A stretch of 64,000 nucleotides of DNA from Xanthomonas sp. 3793 (GTDB lineage Bacteria; Pseudomonadota; Gammaproteobacteria; Xanthomonadales; Xanthomonadaceae). The translations under genes were made by a program, and so were the position numbers. Numbering within the stretch: position 1 is the stretch's first letter; each line of letters opens with the position of its first letter. The DNA is taken from NCBI RefSeq assembly GCF_024806835.1, contig NZ_JANTYU010000008.1:62001-126000 (forward strand), given 5' to 3'. Positions 41,882-54,028 of this stretch are shown here, one piece after another. The notes below the pieces were generated by a model, which saw only the letters and a list, made by a program, of their open reading frames with translations, made no database searches and was not told the DNA's origin.

Positions 41882-42597
41882 CATCGCCGGCCGCGGTGCC
41901 GCAAGCGCCGGTTGCCACGCGCATCGATCACGTCGCCACCGGCGTCGCGCGCGACTTCACCCGCCCCGGTAGCCGCAGCGCGATCGACAAGCGTGCCGTC
42001 GATGGTTCGGTCGCGATCGGTGTCGAAGGGCTGGTGGGCGACGAGCAAGGCGACCGGCGCGTGCATGGCGGGCCGGACAAGGCGATCCATCACTATCCGC
42101 GCGACCACTACGCGGCCTGGCGTAACGAGATTGGCGCGCATGCGCTGCTGGAAGCGGCCGGCGCGTTCGGCGAGAACCTGAGCAGCACCGGCCTGACCGA
42201 GGCCACGGTCTGCCTTGGCGACCGCTTTACCCTGGGCACCGCCGTCGTGGAGGTCTCGCAGCTGCGCCAGCCGTGCTGGAAGTTGTCCGATCGCTTCGGT
42301 GTGCGCGACATGGCGCGCCGCGTGCAGGAAACCGGCCGCACCGGGTGGTACTACCGCGTGCTGCAGCCCGGCGCGGTGGCGTCTGGCGACACGCTGGCAT
42401 TGCAGGAGCGACCGCATCCGCAGTGGAGCCTGTCGCGGTTGCAGCAGGTGCTGTATGCACGCGAGGTCGACGTTGCGGCCATCACAGAGTTGCTGCGTCT
42501 TCCGCTGGTGCCGTCGTGGCAGGCCCTGTTCGAACGCCGTCTGCAACGCAGCGAAGTGGAAAGCTGGAGCAGACGCCTGACCGGTCACGACGACTAA
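41878..42597 (+). CDS. MOSC domain protein, YiiM-like
   Basis: A 239-residue protein with a MOSC domain: GLVGDEQGDRRVHGGPDKAIHHYP, FGENLSSTGLTEATVCLGD, and the conserved cysteine in LRQPCWKLSDRFG. A C-terminal helical extension (about 180-239) matches the YiiM group, which acts with molybdenum cofactor in reducing hydroxylated bases. This role is by family resemblance. It is translationally coupled to the aminotransferase (ATGA overlap). Confidence 0.85.
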   Translation: MTSPAAVPQAPVATRIDHVATGVARDFTRPGSRSAIDKRAVDGSVAIGVEGLVGDEQGDRRVHGGPDKAIHHYPRDHYAAWRNEIGAHALLEAAGAFGENLSSTGLTEATVCLGDRFTLGTAVVEVSQLRQPCWKLSDRFGVRDMARRVQETGRTGWYYRVLQPGAVASGDTLALQERPHPQWSLSRLQQVLYAREVDVAAITELLRLPLVPSWQALFERRLQRSEVESWSRRLTGHDD

Positions 42598-43026
42598 GGG
42601 CAGCGAACAAAACGACCGTGCTCACCACCGCCAGGCGGGCGCGGCCGCTGCTCGGTGCGTCATGTACCGCGCGTACCCTCGGGTTCCGGGCGCGCCGTCC
42701 ACGCCCATCCGACGCTTGCTCGCTGCGTCGTGTTAGCCGTTCCAGGCAGGGGGCGCGCGCTGCGGTCATTGATGCACCGGCCGTAGTCACCGCGCACAAC
42801 AATCTCGCTCACAGCGTCAGCGGCCCAAGCGCCGCGCATGCGCGGCATCCACAGATGCGCTCGACCAGCGGTAGCGCTACTGCAGGCGACAAGCCACACC
42901 ATCTCCACCAAACCACGTCAACCTCAGCAAACGCTCAGACCCGCGCGCCGCCGTGACGACTCCCCAATCCCAACTCCCCAATCCCCGCACCTTGTGCAAC
43001 CCCCACCGCCTCGCTAGCCTGCGGGT
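42598..43026. other. intergenic region before dapB
   Basis: About 430 bases, GC-rich, without a convincing gene. Near 42957-42990 it holds repeated CTCCCCAATCCC units related to the repeat at 34668-34760. The dapB promoter should lie here but no clear element is seen. Confidence 0.45.
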
Positions 43027-43743
43027 ATGACAACGTCTCCTGTAAAAGTTCTGATCCACGGCGCCTCCGGGCGGATGGGCAAGGCATTGCTGCGCCTGGC
43101 GGCCGAAGACGACGCATTGCAGGTCGTCGGCGCAGTGGTGGGGCGCTCGCCGTCGCAGCGCGTGGTGGACGGCGTGCCGTTCTTTGCCGCCAGCGAGCTG
43201 GGCGGTGCGCCTGCCTTCGATGTGGCGATTGACTTCAGCCTGCCGCAGGGCTTTGCACCGATCCTGGCGTTGTGCGCGCAACGCGGTAAGCCCTTGGTGT
43301 CCGGGACCACCGGGCTGGACGAGACGCAGCGCGCCGCGCTGCTCGATGCCGCGCGACAGATTCCGTTGGTGTGGGCCTCCAACTTCAGCCTGGGTGTGGC
43401 GGTGTTGACCGAATTGGTCGAGCGCGCTGCCGGCACCTTGCCCGGGTGGGATTGCGACATCATCGAAGCGCATCACGTGCACAAGCAGGACGCGCCATCC
43501 GGGACCGCACTGACGTTGGGCGAGGCAGCCACCGGCAGCGGTGCGCAGCCGCGCTTTGCCAGCCTGCGTGCCGGCGACATCGTCGGCGAGCACACCGTGC
43601 AGTTCACCGGGCTGGGCGAGCGTGTCGAGCTGGTGCATCGCGCCACCAACCGCGACATCTTCGCGCGCGGTGCGCTGCACGCGGCCAAACGCCTGATCGG
43701 CCGGCCGGCCGGCAGCTACCGGGTGCGCGACCTGGTGCTATAG
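43027..43743 (+). CDS. dapB: 4-hydroxy-tetrahydrodipicolinate reductase
   Basis: A 238-residue NAD(P)H reductase of the lysine/diaminopimelate pathway. The nucleotide site is VLIHGASGRMGKALLR, followed by VSGTTGLDETQR, and the catalytic EAHHVHKQDAPSGTALTLGE contains the general acid histidine and the substrate lysine. Slightly shorter than E. coli DapB. It precedes carA on the same strand, with a perfect hairpin between them. Confidence 0.95.
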   Translation: MTTSPVKVLIHGASGRMGKALLRLAAEDDALQVVGAVVGRSPSQRVVDGVPFFAASELGGAPAFDVAIDFSLPQGFAPILALCAQRGKPLVSGTTGLDETQRAALLDAARQIPLVWASNFSLGVAVLTELVERAAGTLPGWDCDIIEAHHVHKQDAPSGTALTLGEAATGSGAQPRFASLRAGDIVGEHTVQFTGLGERVELVHRATNRDIFARGALHAAKRLIGRPAGSYRVRDLVL

Positions 43744-43748
43744 CCCGC

Positions 43749-43782
43749 GCGCAACCGCGCATGAACAATTGCGCGGTTGCGC
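43749..43782. terminator. hairpin after dapB
   Basis: GCGCAACCGCGC (43749-43760) and GCGCGGTTGCGC (43771-43782) pair perfectly over 12 bases with a 10-base loop, six bases after the dapB stop. No T-run follows; it may be a 3'-end structure. Confidence 0.5.
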
Positions 43783-43981
43783 AGCCTATTCATGCCGCCG
43801 TTGCAGCGCTCCTGCCGCAGGAGGTGCGTTGCAGGCTGGCAAGCAGAGGCACTTGCCTTTACAATTCTCGCTTGCCCGAACCAGCGTCGGACCGGTCCTC
43901 AGCACCGCGTCCGCGCTTTGCTGCAACCGGAATTTGGCCGGAAGCGCATCGGAGTCCCAGGCAGCCAGAGCGAGACCCCAC

Positions 43982-45106
43982 GTGACCCAACCCGCAATCC
44001 TTGTCCTCGAAGACGGCACCGTGTTCGAGGGCGAATCCGTAGGCGCCAACGGGCTTTCCGTCGGCGAAGTGGTGTTCAACACCGCCATGACCGGTTACCA
44101 GGAAGTCCTGACCGATCCCTCCTACGCCCGCCAGATGGTCACGCTGACCTATCCGCATATCGGCAACACCGGCTTTACCGACCAGGATGACGAGGCCCGC
44201 AAGATCTGGGCCGCCGGCCTGATCGTGCGCGATGTGCCGCGTCGCCCCAGCAGCTGGCGCAGCGAAGTCGCACTGCCGGAGTGGCTGCAGGCCCGCGGTG
44301 TGGTGGCCATTTCCGGCATCGACACGCGCAAGCTGACCCGCCTGCTGCGGCAGAAGGGCGCCCAGAACGGCGCGCTGATGGCCGGCGAGATCGATGTCGA
44401 CAAGGCGCTGGAAGCGGCGCGCAGCTTCCCCGGCCTGAAGGGCATGGACCTGGCCAAGGTGGTTTCCACCGAGACCAGCTACAGCTGGCAGGAAGGCTCG
44501 CTGGATCTGAATTCGGACACTTTCGTGCGCACCGAGCTGAAACACAAAGTCGTGGCCTATGACTACGGCATCAAGCTCAACATCCTGCGCATGCTGGCCG
44601 ACCGTGGTTGCGACGTCACCGTGGTGCCGGCCCGCACGCCGGTGGCCGAGGTGCTGGCGATGAATCCGGACGGCGTGTTCCTGTCCAATGGCCCGGGCGA
44701 CCCGGAGCCTTGCGATTACGCGATCGCCGCGATCCAGGAATTGATCGCCAGGAAGGTGCCCACCTTCGGCATCTGCCTGGGGCATCAGTTGCTGGCACTG
44801 GCCGCTGGCGCCAAGACGGTGAAGATGACCACCGGCCATCACGGCGCCAATCATCCTGTGCAGGATCTGGATGGCGGGCGGGTGATGATCACCTCGCAGA
44901 ACCATGGCTTTGCGGTGGATGAAACCTCGCTGCCGGCCAATGTGCGGGTGACGCATCGTTCGCTGTTCGATGGCACCAACCAGGGCATCGCTCTCACCGA
45001 CGCGCCGGCGTTTTCGTTCCAGGGCCACCCGGAAGCCTCGCCGGGCCCGCGCGACGTGGGGCCGTTGTTCGATCGGTTTACCGCGTTGATGGCGGCCAAA
45101 GCCTGA
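43982..45106 (+). CDS. carA: carbamoyl-phosphate synthase small subunit
   Basis: A 374-residue glutamine amidotransferase subunit delivering ammonia to CarB for arginine and pyrimidine synthesis. The N-terminal domain has VLEDGTVFEGESVGA and NTAMTGYQEVLTDPSYA; the glutaminase has the nucleophile cysteine in FGICLGHQLLALAAG and the histidine and glutamate in FQGHPEASPGP. The GTG at 43982 gives MTQPAILVL; the frame extends upstream without conserved sequence. The stop overlaps the next small gene by one base. Confidence 0.95.
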   Translation: MTQPAILVLEDGTVFEGESVGANGLSVGEVVFNTAMTGYQEVLTDPSYARQMVTLTYPHIGNTGFTDQDDEARKIWAAGLIVRDVPRRPSSWRSEVALPEWLQARGVVAISGIDTRKLTRLLRQKGAQNGALMAGEIDVDKALEAARSFPGLKGMDLAKVVSTETSYSWQEGSLDLNSDTFVRTELKHKVVAYDYGIKLNILRMLADRGCDVTVVPARTPVAEVLAMNPDGVFLSNGPGDPEPCDYAIAAIQELIARKVPTFGICLGHQLLALAAGAKTVKMTTGHHGANHPVQDLDGGRVMITSQNHGFAVDETSLPANVRVTHRSLFDGTNQGIALTDAPAFSFQGHPEASPGPRDVGPLFDRFTALMAAKA

Positions 45107-45549
45107 TGATGGCCTCGCTGGCCCTGCCGTCGCGACTGCGCCGCTGGCGTGTGTACGTGTTGGCGGCGCTGGTGTTGGCGGCCTATCCGGCATTCGTGCT
45201 GATTGCGGTGTATTCGCAATGGCTCGGCGCCGGCCTGGAAGGTGGACGCAACGGCCCCGCCGATGCGTATCGGCACAGCCTTGCCAGCGCCATCGTCGCC
45301 TATACCTTGTCCCCGCGCTGCGTGGATCTGGTGACCGCGGTGATGGAACGCGGCGGGCAGGGTAACGCCAGCCGGGCCATGGATGCCCACAACAACATGA
45401 TCGGCGCGCGCATCGGCGCGGCCGCTCCGAGCTGGGCCGCGATGCAGCGAGAGGTTCGCGCCGCGGTCGACCATGGCGCGATCGATGCCCGATCGCCCGA
45501 CCAGATTACCTGGCGCGCCCCCGCGGCGTGGCAGGACCGACTTTACTGA
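45106..45549 (+). CDS. small membrane protein inserted between carA and carB
   Basis: A 147-residue protein with one N-terminal membrane helix (VLAALVLAAYPAFVLIAVY) and a polar part with GPADAYRHSLASAIVAY and MDAHNNMIGARIGA, where histidine, asparagine and aspartate residues stand out. This resembles small DUF6973-like proteins, but I am not certain. ATG 45106 overlaps the carA stop (TGATG), and the stop lies eight bases before carB, so it is made with both subunits. A role in carbamoyl phosphate synthesis has not been shown. Confidence 0.75.
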   Translation: MMASLALPSRLRRWRVYVLAALVLAAYPAFVLIAVYSQWLGAGLEGGRNGPADAYRHSLASAIVAYTLSPRCVDLVTAVMERGGQGNASRAMDAHNNMIGARIGAAAPSWAAMQREVRAAVDHGAIDARSPDQITWRAPAAWQDRLY

Positions 45550-45557
45550 GGACCCCC

Positions 45558-48796
<3,239 letters not shown>

Positions 48797-48800
<4 letters not shown>

Positions 48801-49273
48801 GAGCACCCATGACATCCAAGGGCGCGCAACGTCTGCGCGAGGAACTGGATCAGCTGAAGTCAGTCAAGCGCCCGGCGGTGATCGCCGCGATCGCCGAAGC
48901 GCGTGCGCACGGCGATCTGAAGGAGAACGCCGAGTATCACGCTGCGCGCGAGCAGCAGAGCTTCATCGAAGGCCGCATCAAGCAGCTGGAAGGCGAGCTG
49001 TCGCATGCCGAGATCATCGACATCACCAAGTTGTCGGCCGGCAGCAAGATCGTGTTCGGCGCCACGGTGACGCTGGCCGACACCGAGACCGATGAAGAGA
49101 AGCGCTACCAGATCGTTGGCGATCTGGAAGCGGACATCAAGCTGGGCCTGATCGCGATTTCCTCGCCGCTGGCACGCGCGTTGATCGGCAAGCTGGAAGG
49201 CGATTCGGTCACCATCGATGCGCCGGCCGGCCAGCGCGAATACGAAGTGGTCAGCGTCGCGTACCTGGATTGA
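48797..49273 (+). CDS. greA: transcript cleavage factor GreA
   Basis: A 158-residue factor that rescues backtracked RNA polymerase. The N-terminal coiled coil has the functional tip region HGDLKENAEYHAAREQQ with acidic residues D and E, and the C-terminal FKBP-like domain has KIVFGATVTLAD and ISSPLARALIGK. The length equals E. coli GreA. ATG 48797 overlaps the carB stop; an internal ATG at 48809 is the alternative. Placement after carB is the usual one in Xanthomonas. Confidence 0.95.
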
Positions 49274-49291
49274 CCCACTGACGCCTGAGCG

Positions 49292-50212
49292 ATGACGACC
49301 GCAACGCTGCTGCTGCCCGAAAAACGCCGTCTGCCCGGAACGCTGGACAACACGGTGGTGGCCAGCGCCCTGGCGCGCGCCGATCTGCACGCCGCCGATG
49401 CCGGCGAAGTGGCGCAGTTGCAGCGGCATTTCACGCTGACGCCGGCGCAGTGGCCGGTGGCGGCATTGACCCGGCAACTGGATGCCGGCGATGCCGCGGG
49501 CGCGACCTGGGTGCGTGCCGATCCGGCCTATGTGGTGCCGGACATGCAGGGCGCGCGCTTGATGGGCTATGGCGAGGCGCTCGGCGCCACGGCCGAGGAC
49601 CTGGCCGTGTTGTTGCCGATCCTCAAGCCGATGTTCGGCGATGCGGGATTTTTGCTCGATGCACCGACGCCATCGCGGTGGTATCTACGTCTGTCGCCGG
49701 ATGCCAAGTTGCCGGAGTTCGCGCCGCCAGATGTGGCGATCGGCGACGACCTGTTCGAGCATTTGCCGGCCGGCGACGCGGGCCGACGCTGGCGTGCCTT
49801 GCTGACCGAAGCGCAGGTGTTGCTGCATCAACATCCCTGGAACGAGGGCCGCGTGGCCAGCGGCAAACCGGCGATCAATTCGCTGTGGTTCTGGGGCGGC
49901 GGCGTGCTGCCGCATGCAGTGACATCGCCGCATCGGCAGGTGCGCAGCCGCGAGTCGCTGCTGCGTGCGCTGGCTTTGGCGGCCGGTGCCGATGCGCAGG
50001 GCGAACAACGCGTGGATGCGCTGGTGGACCTGCGTCATCTGCGTTCGCTGCAGCAGTTCGGCGATGACGCAGTGGCACCGCTGCTGGCGGCGATGGCGCG
50101 TGGCGAGCTGGATCGGCTGGTGCTGGATTTCCAGGACGGCGAAACGCTGTCGCTGGCGCGCTCGCAACGCTGGCGGTTCTGGCGCAAGCCACGGCAGCAA
50201 CTGGCGCAATGA
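49292..50212 (+). CDS. rpfE: RpfE family protein, phosphoglycerate mutase-like
   Basis: A 306-residue protein matching in position and character the RpfE of the Xanthomonas rpf cluster, between greA and recJ. Automated pipelines often name it a phosphoglycerate-independent mutase-like regulatory protein. Visible stretches are RADPAYVVPDMQGARLMGYG and INSLWFWGGGVLPH, conserved-looking in the family, but no classic catalytic motif can be pointed to. In Xanthomonas, rpfE mutants have mild effects on extracellular enzymes. It starts 18 bases after greA and overlaps recJ by four bases. Confidence 0.82.
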   Translation: MTTATLLLPEKRRLPGTLDNTVVASALARADLHAADAGEVAQLQRHFTLTPAQWPVAALTRQLDAGDAAGATWVRADPAYVVPDMQGARLMGYGEALGATAEDLAVLLPILKPMFGDAGFLLDAPTPSRWYLRLSPDAKLPEFAPPDVAIGDDLFEHLPAGDAGRRWRALLTEAQVLLHQHPWNEGRVASGKPAINSLWFWGGGVLPHAVTSPHRQVRSRESLLRALALAAGADAQGEQRVDALVDLRHLRSLQQFGDDAVAPLLAAMARGELDRLVLDFQDGETLSLARSQRWRFWRKPRQQLAQ

Positions 50213-51948
50213 CCTCCACTCCCCGGATCGTCCGGCGCCCACCCGGGCAGGCCGGAAGCTGGCCCGATGCCATGTTGCCGCTGCTGCGTCGCATCTACGC
50301 ATCGCGCGGTGTCGGCGATGCGCAGGGCGCGCAGCCGCGGTTGGGGCAGTTGCTCTCGCCGGAGTTGCTTCATAACAGCGACGTGGCCGCCAACCTGTTG
50401 GCCGATGCGATCGCCCGGCAACGGCGCATCCTGGTGGTGGGCGACTTCGACTGCGATGGCGCCACCGCCTGCGCGGTAGGCGTGCGCGGTTTGCGCATGC
50501 TTGGCGCGCTGGATGTGCACCACGCGGTGCCCAATCGCATGGTGCACGGCTATGGCCTGTCGCCCGCATTGGTGGACGAATTGGCCGTGCTGCAGCCGGA
50601 TGTGCTGGTCACCGTCGACCACGGCATCGCCTGCCACGCGGGCGTGGCGGCGGCCAAGGCGTGCGGCTGGACGGTGCTGGTCACCGACCATCACTTGCCT
50701 GGCGAAGTGTTGCCGCCGGCCGATGCGATCGTCGATCCGAATCTGGCCAACGACAGCTTCCCGAGCAAATCGCTGGCCGGCGTAGGCGTGATCTTTTACG
50801 TGTTGCTGGCGCTGCGCAGTGCCCTGCGCGCGCGTGGCGCCTTTGCCGGCCGCGCCGAACCGGATCTGTCGGTGTTGCTGGATCTGGTCGCCGTCGGCAC
50901 GGTGGCCGATCTGGTGCCGCTGGACACCAACAATCGCGCGCTGGTGTCGGCCGGGTTGCGCCGCCTGCGCGAAGGCCGCGGCTGCATCGGGTTGCGCGCG
51001 TTGATCGATGCCAGCGGCCGCGATGTCGCGCGTCTGAGCGCCAGCGATATCGGGTTCGCGCTCGGGCCGCGCTTGAATGCGGCCGGCCGGCTGGAAGACA
51101 TGGCGCTTGGCATCGAGCTGCTGCTCAGCGAGGACTGGAACCGCGCACGCGAGATCGCCGTCACCCTGGAAGAGATCAACGCCGAGCGCCGCGCGGTGCA
51201 GCAGTTTATGACCGACGATGCCGAGCAGTTGGTCACCAAGGTGGTGCTGGACGCCGAGGGCGCCTTGCCGATCGCTGCCTGCCTGTTCGATGCGCAATGG
51301 CACCCCGGCGTGATCGGCCTGGTCGCCTCCAAATTGAAAGATCGGTTGCATCGCCCGGTGATCGCGCTGGCGCCGGCCGAGCCGGGCAGCACCCAGTTGC
51401 GCGGTTCGGCGCGGTCCATTCCCGGCCTGCATATCCGCGACGTGCTGGCGGCGGTGGATGCGCGTCATCCGGGTTTGCTGCAGAAGTTTGGCGGCCATGC
51501 GATGGCGGCGGGCTTGAGCATCGATCACGCCGCGCTGGCGACCTTCGAGCAGGCCTTTCAGGCGCAGGTTCACGCGATGGTGGATGCGTCGCTGCTGCAT
51601 GCCGAGTTGCACAGCGATGGCGAGCTCGCCGCGCACGAACTCGATCACGTGCACGCCGAAGCCTTGCGGGTGGCCGGTCCGTGGGGGCAGGGCTTTCCGG
51701 AGCCGCTGTTCGATGGTCAGTTCGAAGTGCTGCAGTACCGGGTGCTCAAGGAGCGCCACCTCAAGCTGACCCTGCGTTGCGCCGGCCGCGCCGAGCCGCT
51801 CAATGCCATCCACTTCAACGGCTGGCACGGTAGCGAACCGGCACGCTTGGTGCGCCTGGCATACCGTCTGGTCAGCGACGACTATCGCGGTGGCACCGCG
51901 GTGCAGTTGATCGTCGAACATTGCGAGCCGGCGATAGTCACCGGCTGA
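50209..51948 (+). CDS. recJ: single-stranded-DNA-specific exonuclease RecJ
   Basis: A 579-residue DHH-family 5'-3' exonuclease of recombination and repair. Catalytic motifs are visible in VVGDFDCDGATACAVG, VTVDHGIACHAG and LVTDHHLPGE, then LVAVGTVADLVPLD and FGGHAMAAGLSI of the DHHA1 domain, and a C-terminal OB-like domain. Length is normal. The ATG at 50209 lies inside the end of rpfE. Confidence 0.95.
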   Translation: MTSTPRIVRRPPGQAGSWPDAMLPLLRRIYASRGVGDAQGAQPRLGQLLSPELLHNSDVAANLLADAIARQRRILVVGDFDCDGATACAVGVRGLRMLGALDVHHAVPNRMVHGYGLSPALVDELAVLQPDVLVTVDHGIACHAGVAAAKACGWTVLVTDHHLPGEVLPPADAIVDPNLANDSFPSKSLAGVGVIFYVLLALRSALRARGAFAGRAEPDLSVLLDLVAVGTVADLVPLDTNNRALVSAGLRRLREGRGCIGLRALIDASGRDVARLSASDIGFALGPRLNAAGRLEDMALGIELLLSEDWNRAREIAVTLEEINAERRAVQQFMTDDAEQLVTKVVLDAEGALPIAACLFDAQWHPGVIGLVASKLKDRLHRPVIALAPAEPGSTQLRGSARSIPGLHIRDVLAAVDARHPGLLQKFGGHAMAAGLSIDHAALATFEQAFQAQVHAMVDASLLHAELHSDGELAAHELDHVHAEALRVAGPWGQGFPEPLFDGQFEVLQYRVLKERHLKLTLRCAGRAEPLNAIHFNGWHGSEPARLVRLAYRLVSDDYRGGTAVQLIVEHCEPAIVTG

Positions 51949-52745
51949 TCTGCGGGCTCAGCGTTCTCTCTAGCTTTTGTAGGCCGCACCTGGCGTCATC
52001 TGGATGATCCAAGCCGCGTTGGTCGAGGGCACGCGGTGTCCTGCCGCTCGCGGGACGCGCTGTGAATCCGTCCGCAGAGGGAGCTGTAGGGGTCTCAGGC
52101 GCATGGCTGCCAGTCTCTGGCTTCGGGAGAGGGCGGCAGCGCGGCCGGGGATCGGCTCCTCGGCTCGGTCAGACATCCTGTCTGACTCGCCGCCGCGGCA
52201 CATCCTGAGTGCCGCTCTCCGCCAATCCCCGGCCACGCTGCTGCCTCGGCGTGTCGTTTCCATGACCTGATCAAGGCACGCCAATTCGTCATCTTTTTCT
52301 GCAGATCCGCCATGACGACGCTGCAGGAACTTTCCTGAAAGCCTGTGTTGTTCGGCGTGTACCGGGAGGCTGATCGGACGCGCCGTGATCCAGGCAACAC
52401 GCGTCATGCTCCGCTTGCATCCATGCACACCGACCATCTCGACAGGCCCTTGCCCGCCCACCGTCGCGGGACCTTACGCGGCATGGATGCCGCGTAAGAG
52501 CTTACAGGGACGTACTTGCAGCGTGTCCCGCGATGGTGGGCGGGCAAGGGCCCTGCAGCCAGGCTGCAGATCAGCCGCTCTACCCTGGACGGCACGCTCA
52601 CGGGTGGCATATACGCGCTGCTACATGCTTTCTGTGTTCCGTGCCTGACGGCCGCAAGCTGGTCCAGTTCGCGGTTCAAGGCATCTTGCAAGGCAGTGCA
52701 AGCACATACCGGCGCTCGCACGCACTCGCGCCGTCCTCGCCTGGA
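51949..52745. other. repeat-rich intergenic region
   Basis: About 800 bases between the convergent recJ and DUF1176-like genes, with no convincing gene. It contains the palindromic element at 52424-52574 and, at about 52041-52062, a degenerate piece of it (CGCGGGACGCGCTGTGAATCC). Open frames across it encode repeat sequence only. Confidence 0.6.
52424..52574. repeat. nested palindromic element, copy B
   Basis: Same start (TGCACACCGACCATCTCGAC) and same arms as 24197-24347: CCCTTGCCCGCCCACC pairs with GGTGGGCGGGCAAGGG, enclosing CTTACGCGGCAT/ATGCCGCGTAAG. The segment between inner hairpin and right arm differs from copy A, showing that the two copies have diverged mainly there. Confidence 0.85.
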
Positions 52746-53783
52746 TCAGGGCGACTTCTTGACCTCGGTCACCAAGGTCGGCAATTCCCACGCGCCACCA
52801 GCAGCCACCAGCCGGCATAGGCCGGAGCTGGACTTGGAGGTCTGCACGAAGCGGCGGCCATCCCAGGTCCATGCCGCCTGGCTGTAGCAGTCGCCCAGGC
52901 CGCGGCCCTTCTGGGACTCCAGGATGGTGGAGCCATCCAGATCGCTGGCGTGCGTGGTGACCAGGGTCGGCGCGAACGGCGCGCGTGCGTTGACCACCCA
53001 GAAGCCGGTGCCGATGTTGTAGGCGCCCATCCAGCAATCGGTCGACACCAGTAGCTTGTCGTTGCTCAGGCGGGTGACGGTCAGCGGTTCGGCGGCATCG
53101 CCGGCATCCAGGCCCTTGCATTCTTCATCGGCCGGAAGCGTGGCGCGCAGCGCCTGGTACAGCGCCGGCAAGCTGCCCAGACGAGCGTCGCCCGCCTGCG
53201 CTGCTGCCAGCTTGGCCTCGCGCACCTGCGGCACCGGCAATGCCGGCAGCACGCTGGCCTCGTCGCGATCGCCCTTGCGCACCAGTGCGCCGCGCGTGCC
53301 CAGCCGGCCCTGGAACTCGTCCATCTTCAGCAGTGTCGCCGCCGCACCGCGATCGGACAGCTGCCAGCGGCGGCCATCGTTGCCGATCGCCACGATCTTG
53401 CTGCTGCGGGTCAGTGCCGCCAGCAGTGCGGTGACCTGCGGGCTGCTCAGAACGGCGGTGCCGCTCTTGCCATCCAGCGCCAGCTTGCCCAGATCGCGCT
53501 GATCGATCTGCAGCTTCAGCGATGCCGGCAGCTTGATCTCGTCGTACTGACCCAGCATCAGCTCGGCCGTCACCGCCTGGCCGGCACCGGCCTTGCGCGT
53601 CAGCAGCACCGATACCGGCAGGTGATCGCCTTCGTCCGGCTGATAGCCGGCGGCGCGGCAGGTGCGGGTGTTGTCGCAGGCGATGGTCCAGTCGTCGTGA
53701 CTGAAATCGACACCGGTCGCAGGCGCGGCAAGTGTGATTGCGGGGCTACACAGCAAGACTGCGGCAAGCAGCTCGTAACGCAT
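52746..53783 (-). CDS. DUF1176-like exported protein
   Basis: A 345-residue protein with a signal peptide (MRYELLAAVLLCSPAITLAA). The mature part begins with FSHDDWTIACDNTRTCRAAGY, a cysteine pair typical of DUF1176, then VSVLLTRKAGAGQAVTAELML, and ends with paired cysteines in GRGLGDCYSQAAWTWDG and SSSGLCRLVAAGG. The role is unknown. ATG 53783 is preceded by GATGAAGAAACTACG. It is the first gene on the minus strand after recJ. Confidence 0.82.
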   Translation of the reverse strand: MRYELLAAVLLCSPAITLAAPATGVDFSHDDWTIACDNTRTCRAAGYQPDEGDHLPVSVLLTRKAGAGQAVTAELMLGQYDEIKLPASLKLQIDQRDLGKLALDGKSGTAVLSSPQVTALLAALTRSSKIVAIGNDGRRWQLSDRGAAATLLKMDEFQGRLGTRGALVRKGDRDEASVLPALPVPQVREAKLAAAQAGDARLGSLPALYQALRATLPADEECKGLDAGDAAEPLTVTRLSNDKLLVSTDCWMGAYNIGTGFWVVNARAPFAPTLVTTHASDLDGSTILESQKGRGLGDCYSQAAWTWDGRRFVQTSKSSSGLCRLVAAGGAWELPTLVTEVKKSP

Positions 53784-54028
53784 CGTAGTTTCTTCATCGC
53801 AGGTCGGGGCCGGCATCTTGCGATGCGCACTGCAGGGCGTCCAGGCGAATCGTCGGCAGGCGGCGACTGCCATTCATGGTGTGCAGGTGCGTCCGGGCAC
53901 TGCGGTGCATCGGCAGCGTTGTTGCCAATGGACAATGACGCGCGCCGCGGTGCCCGAGGCGCCCCGGCGACGATGCGCTGGCGGCATCGTTTGGCCGGTC
54001 TTCTCTGCCGGCCTGTCGCTCTCAGCGA

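Noticed and set aside
51970..52461. A 163-residue minus-strand open frame after recJ
   Set aside because: It runs across repeat sequence, lacks a ribosome binding site and recognisable domain, and its composition follows the repeat. Probably a spurious product of dispersed repeats.
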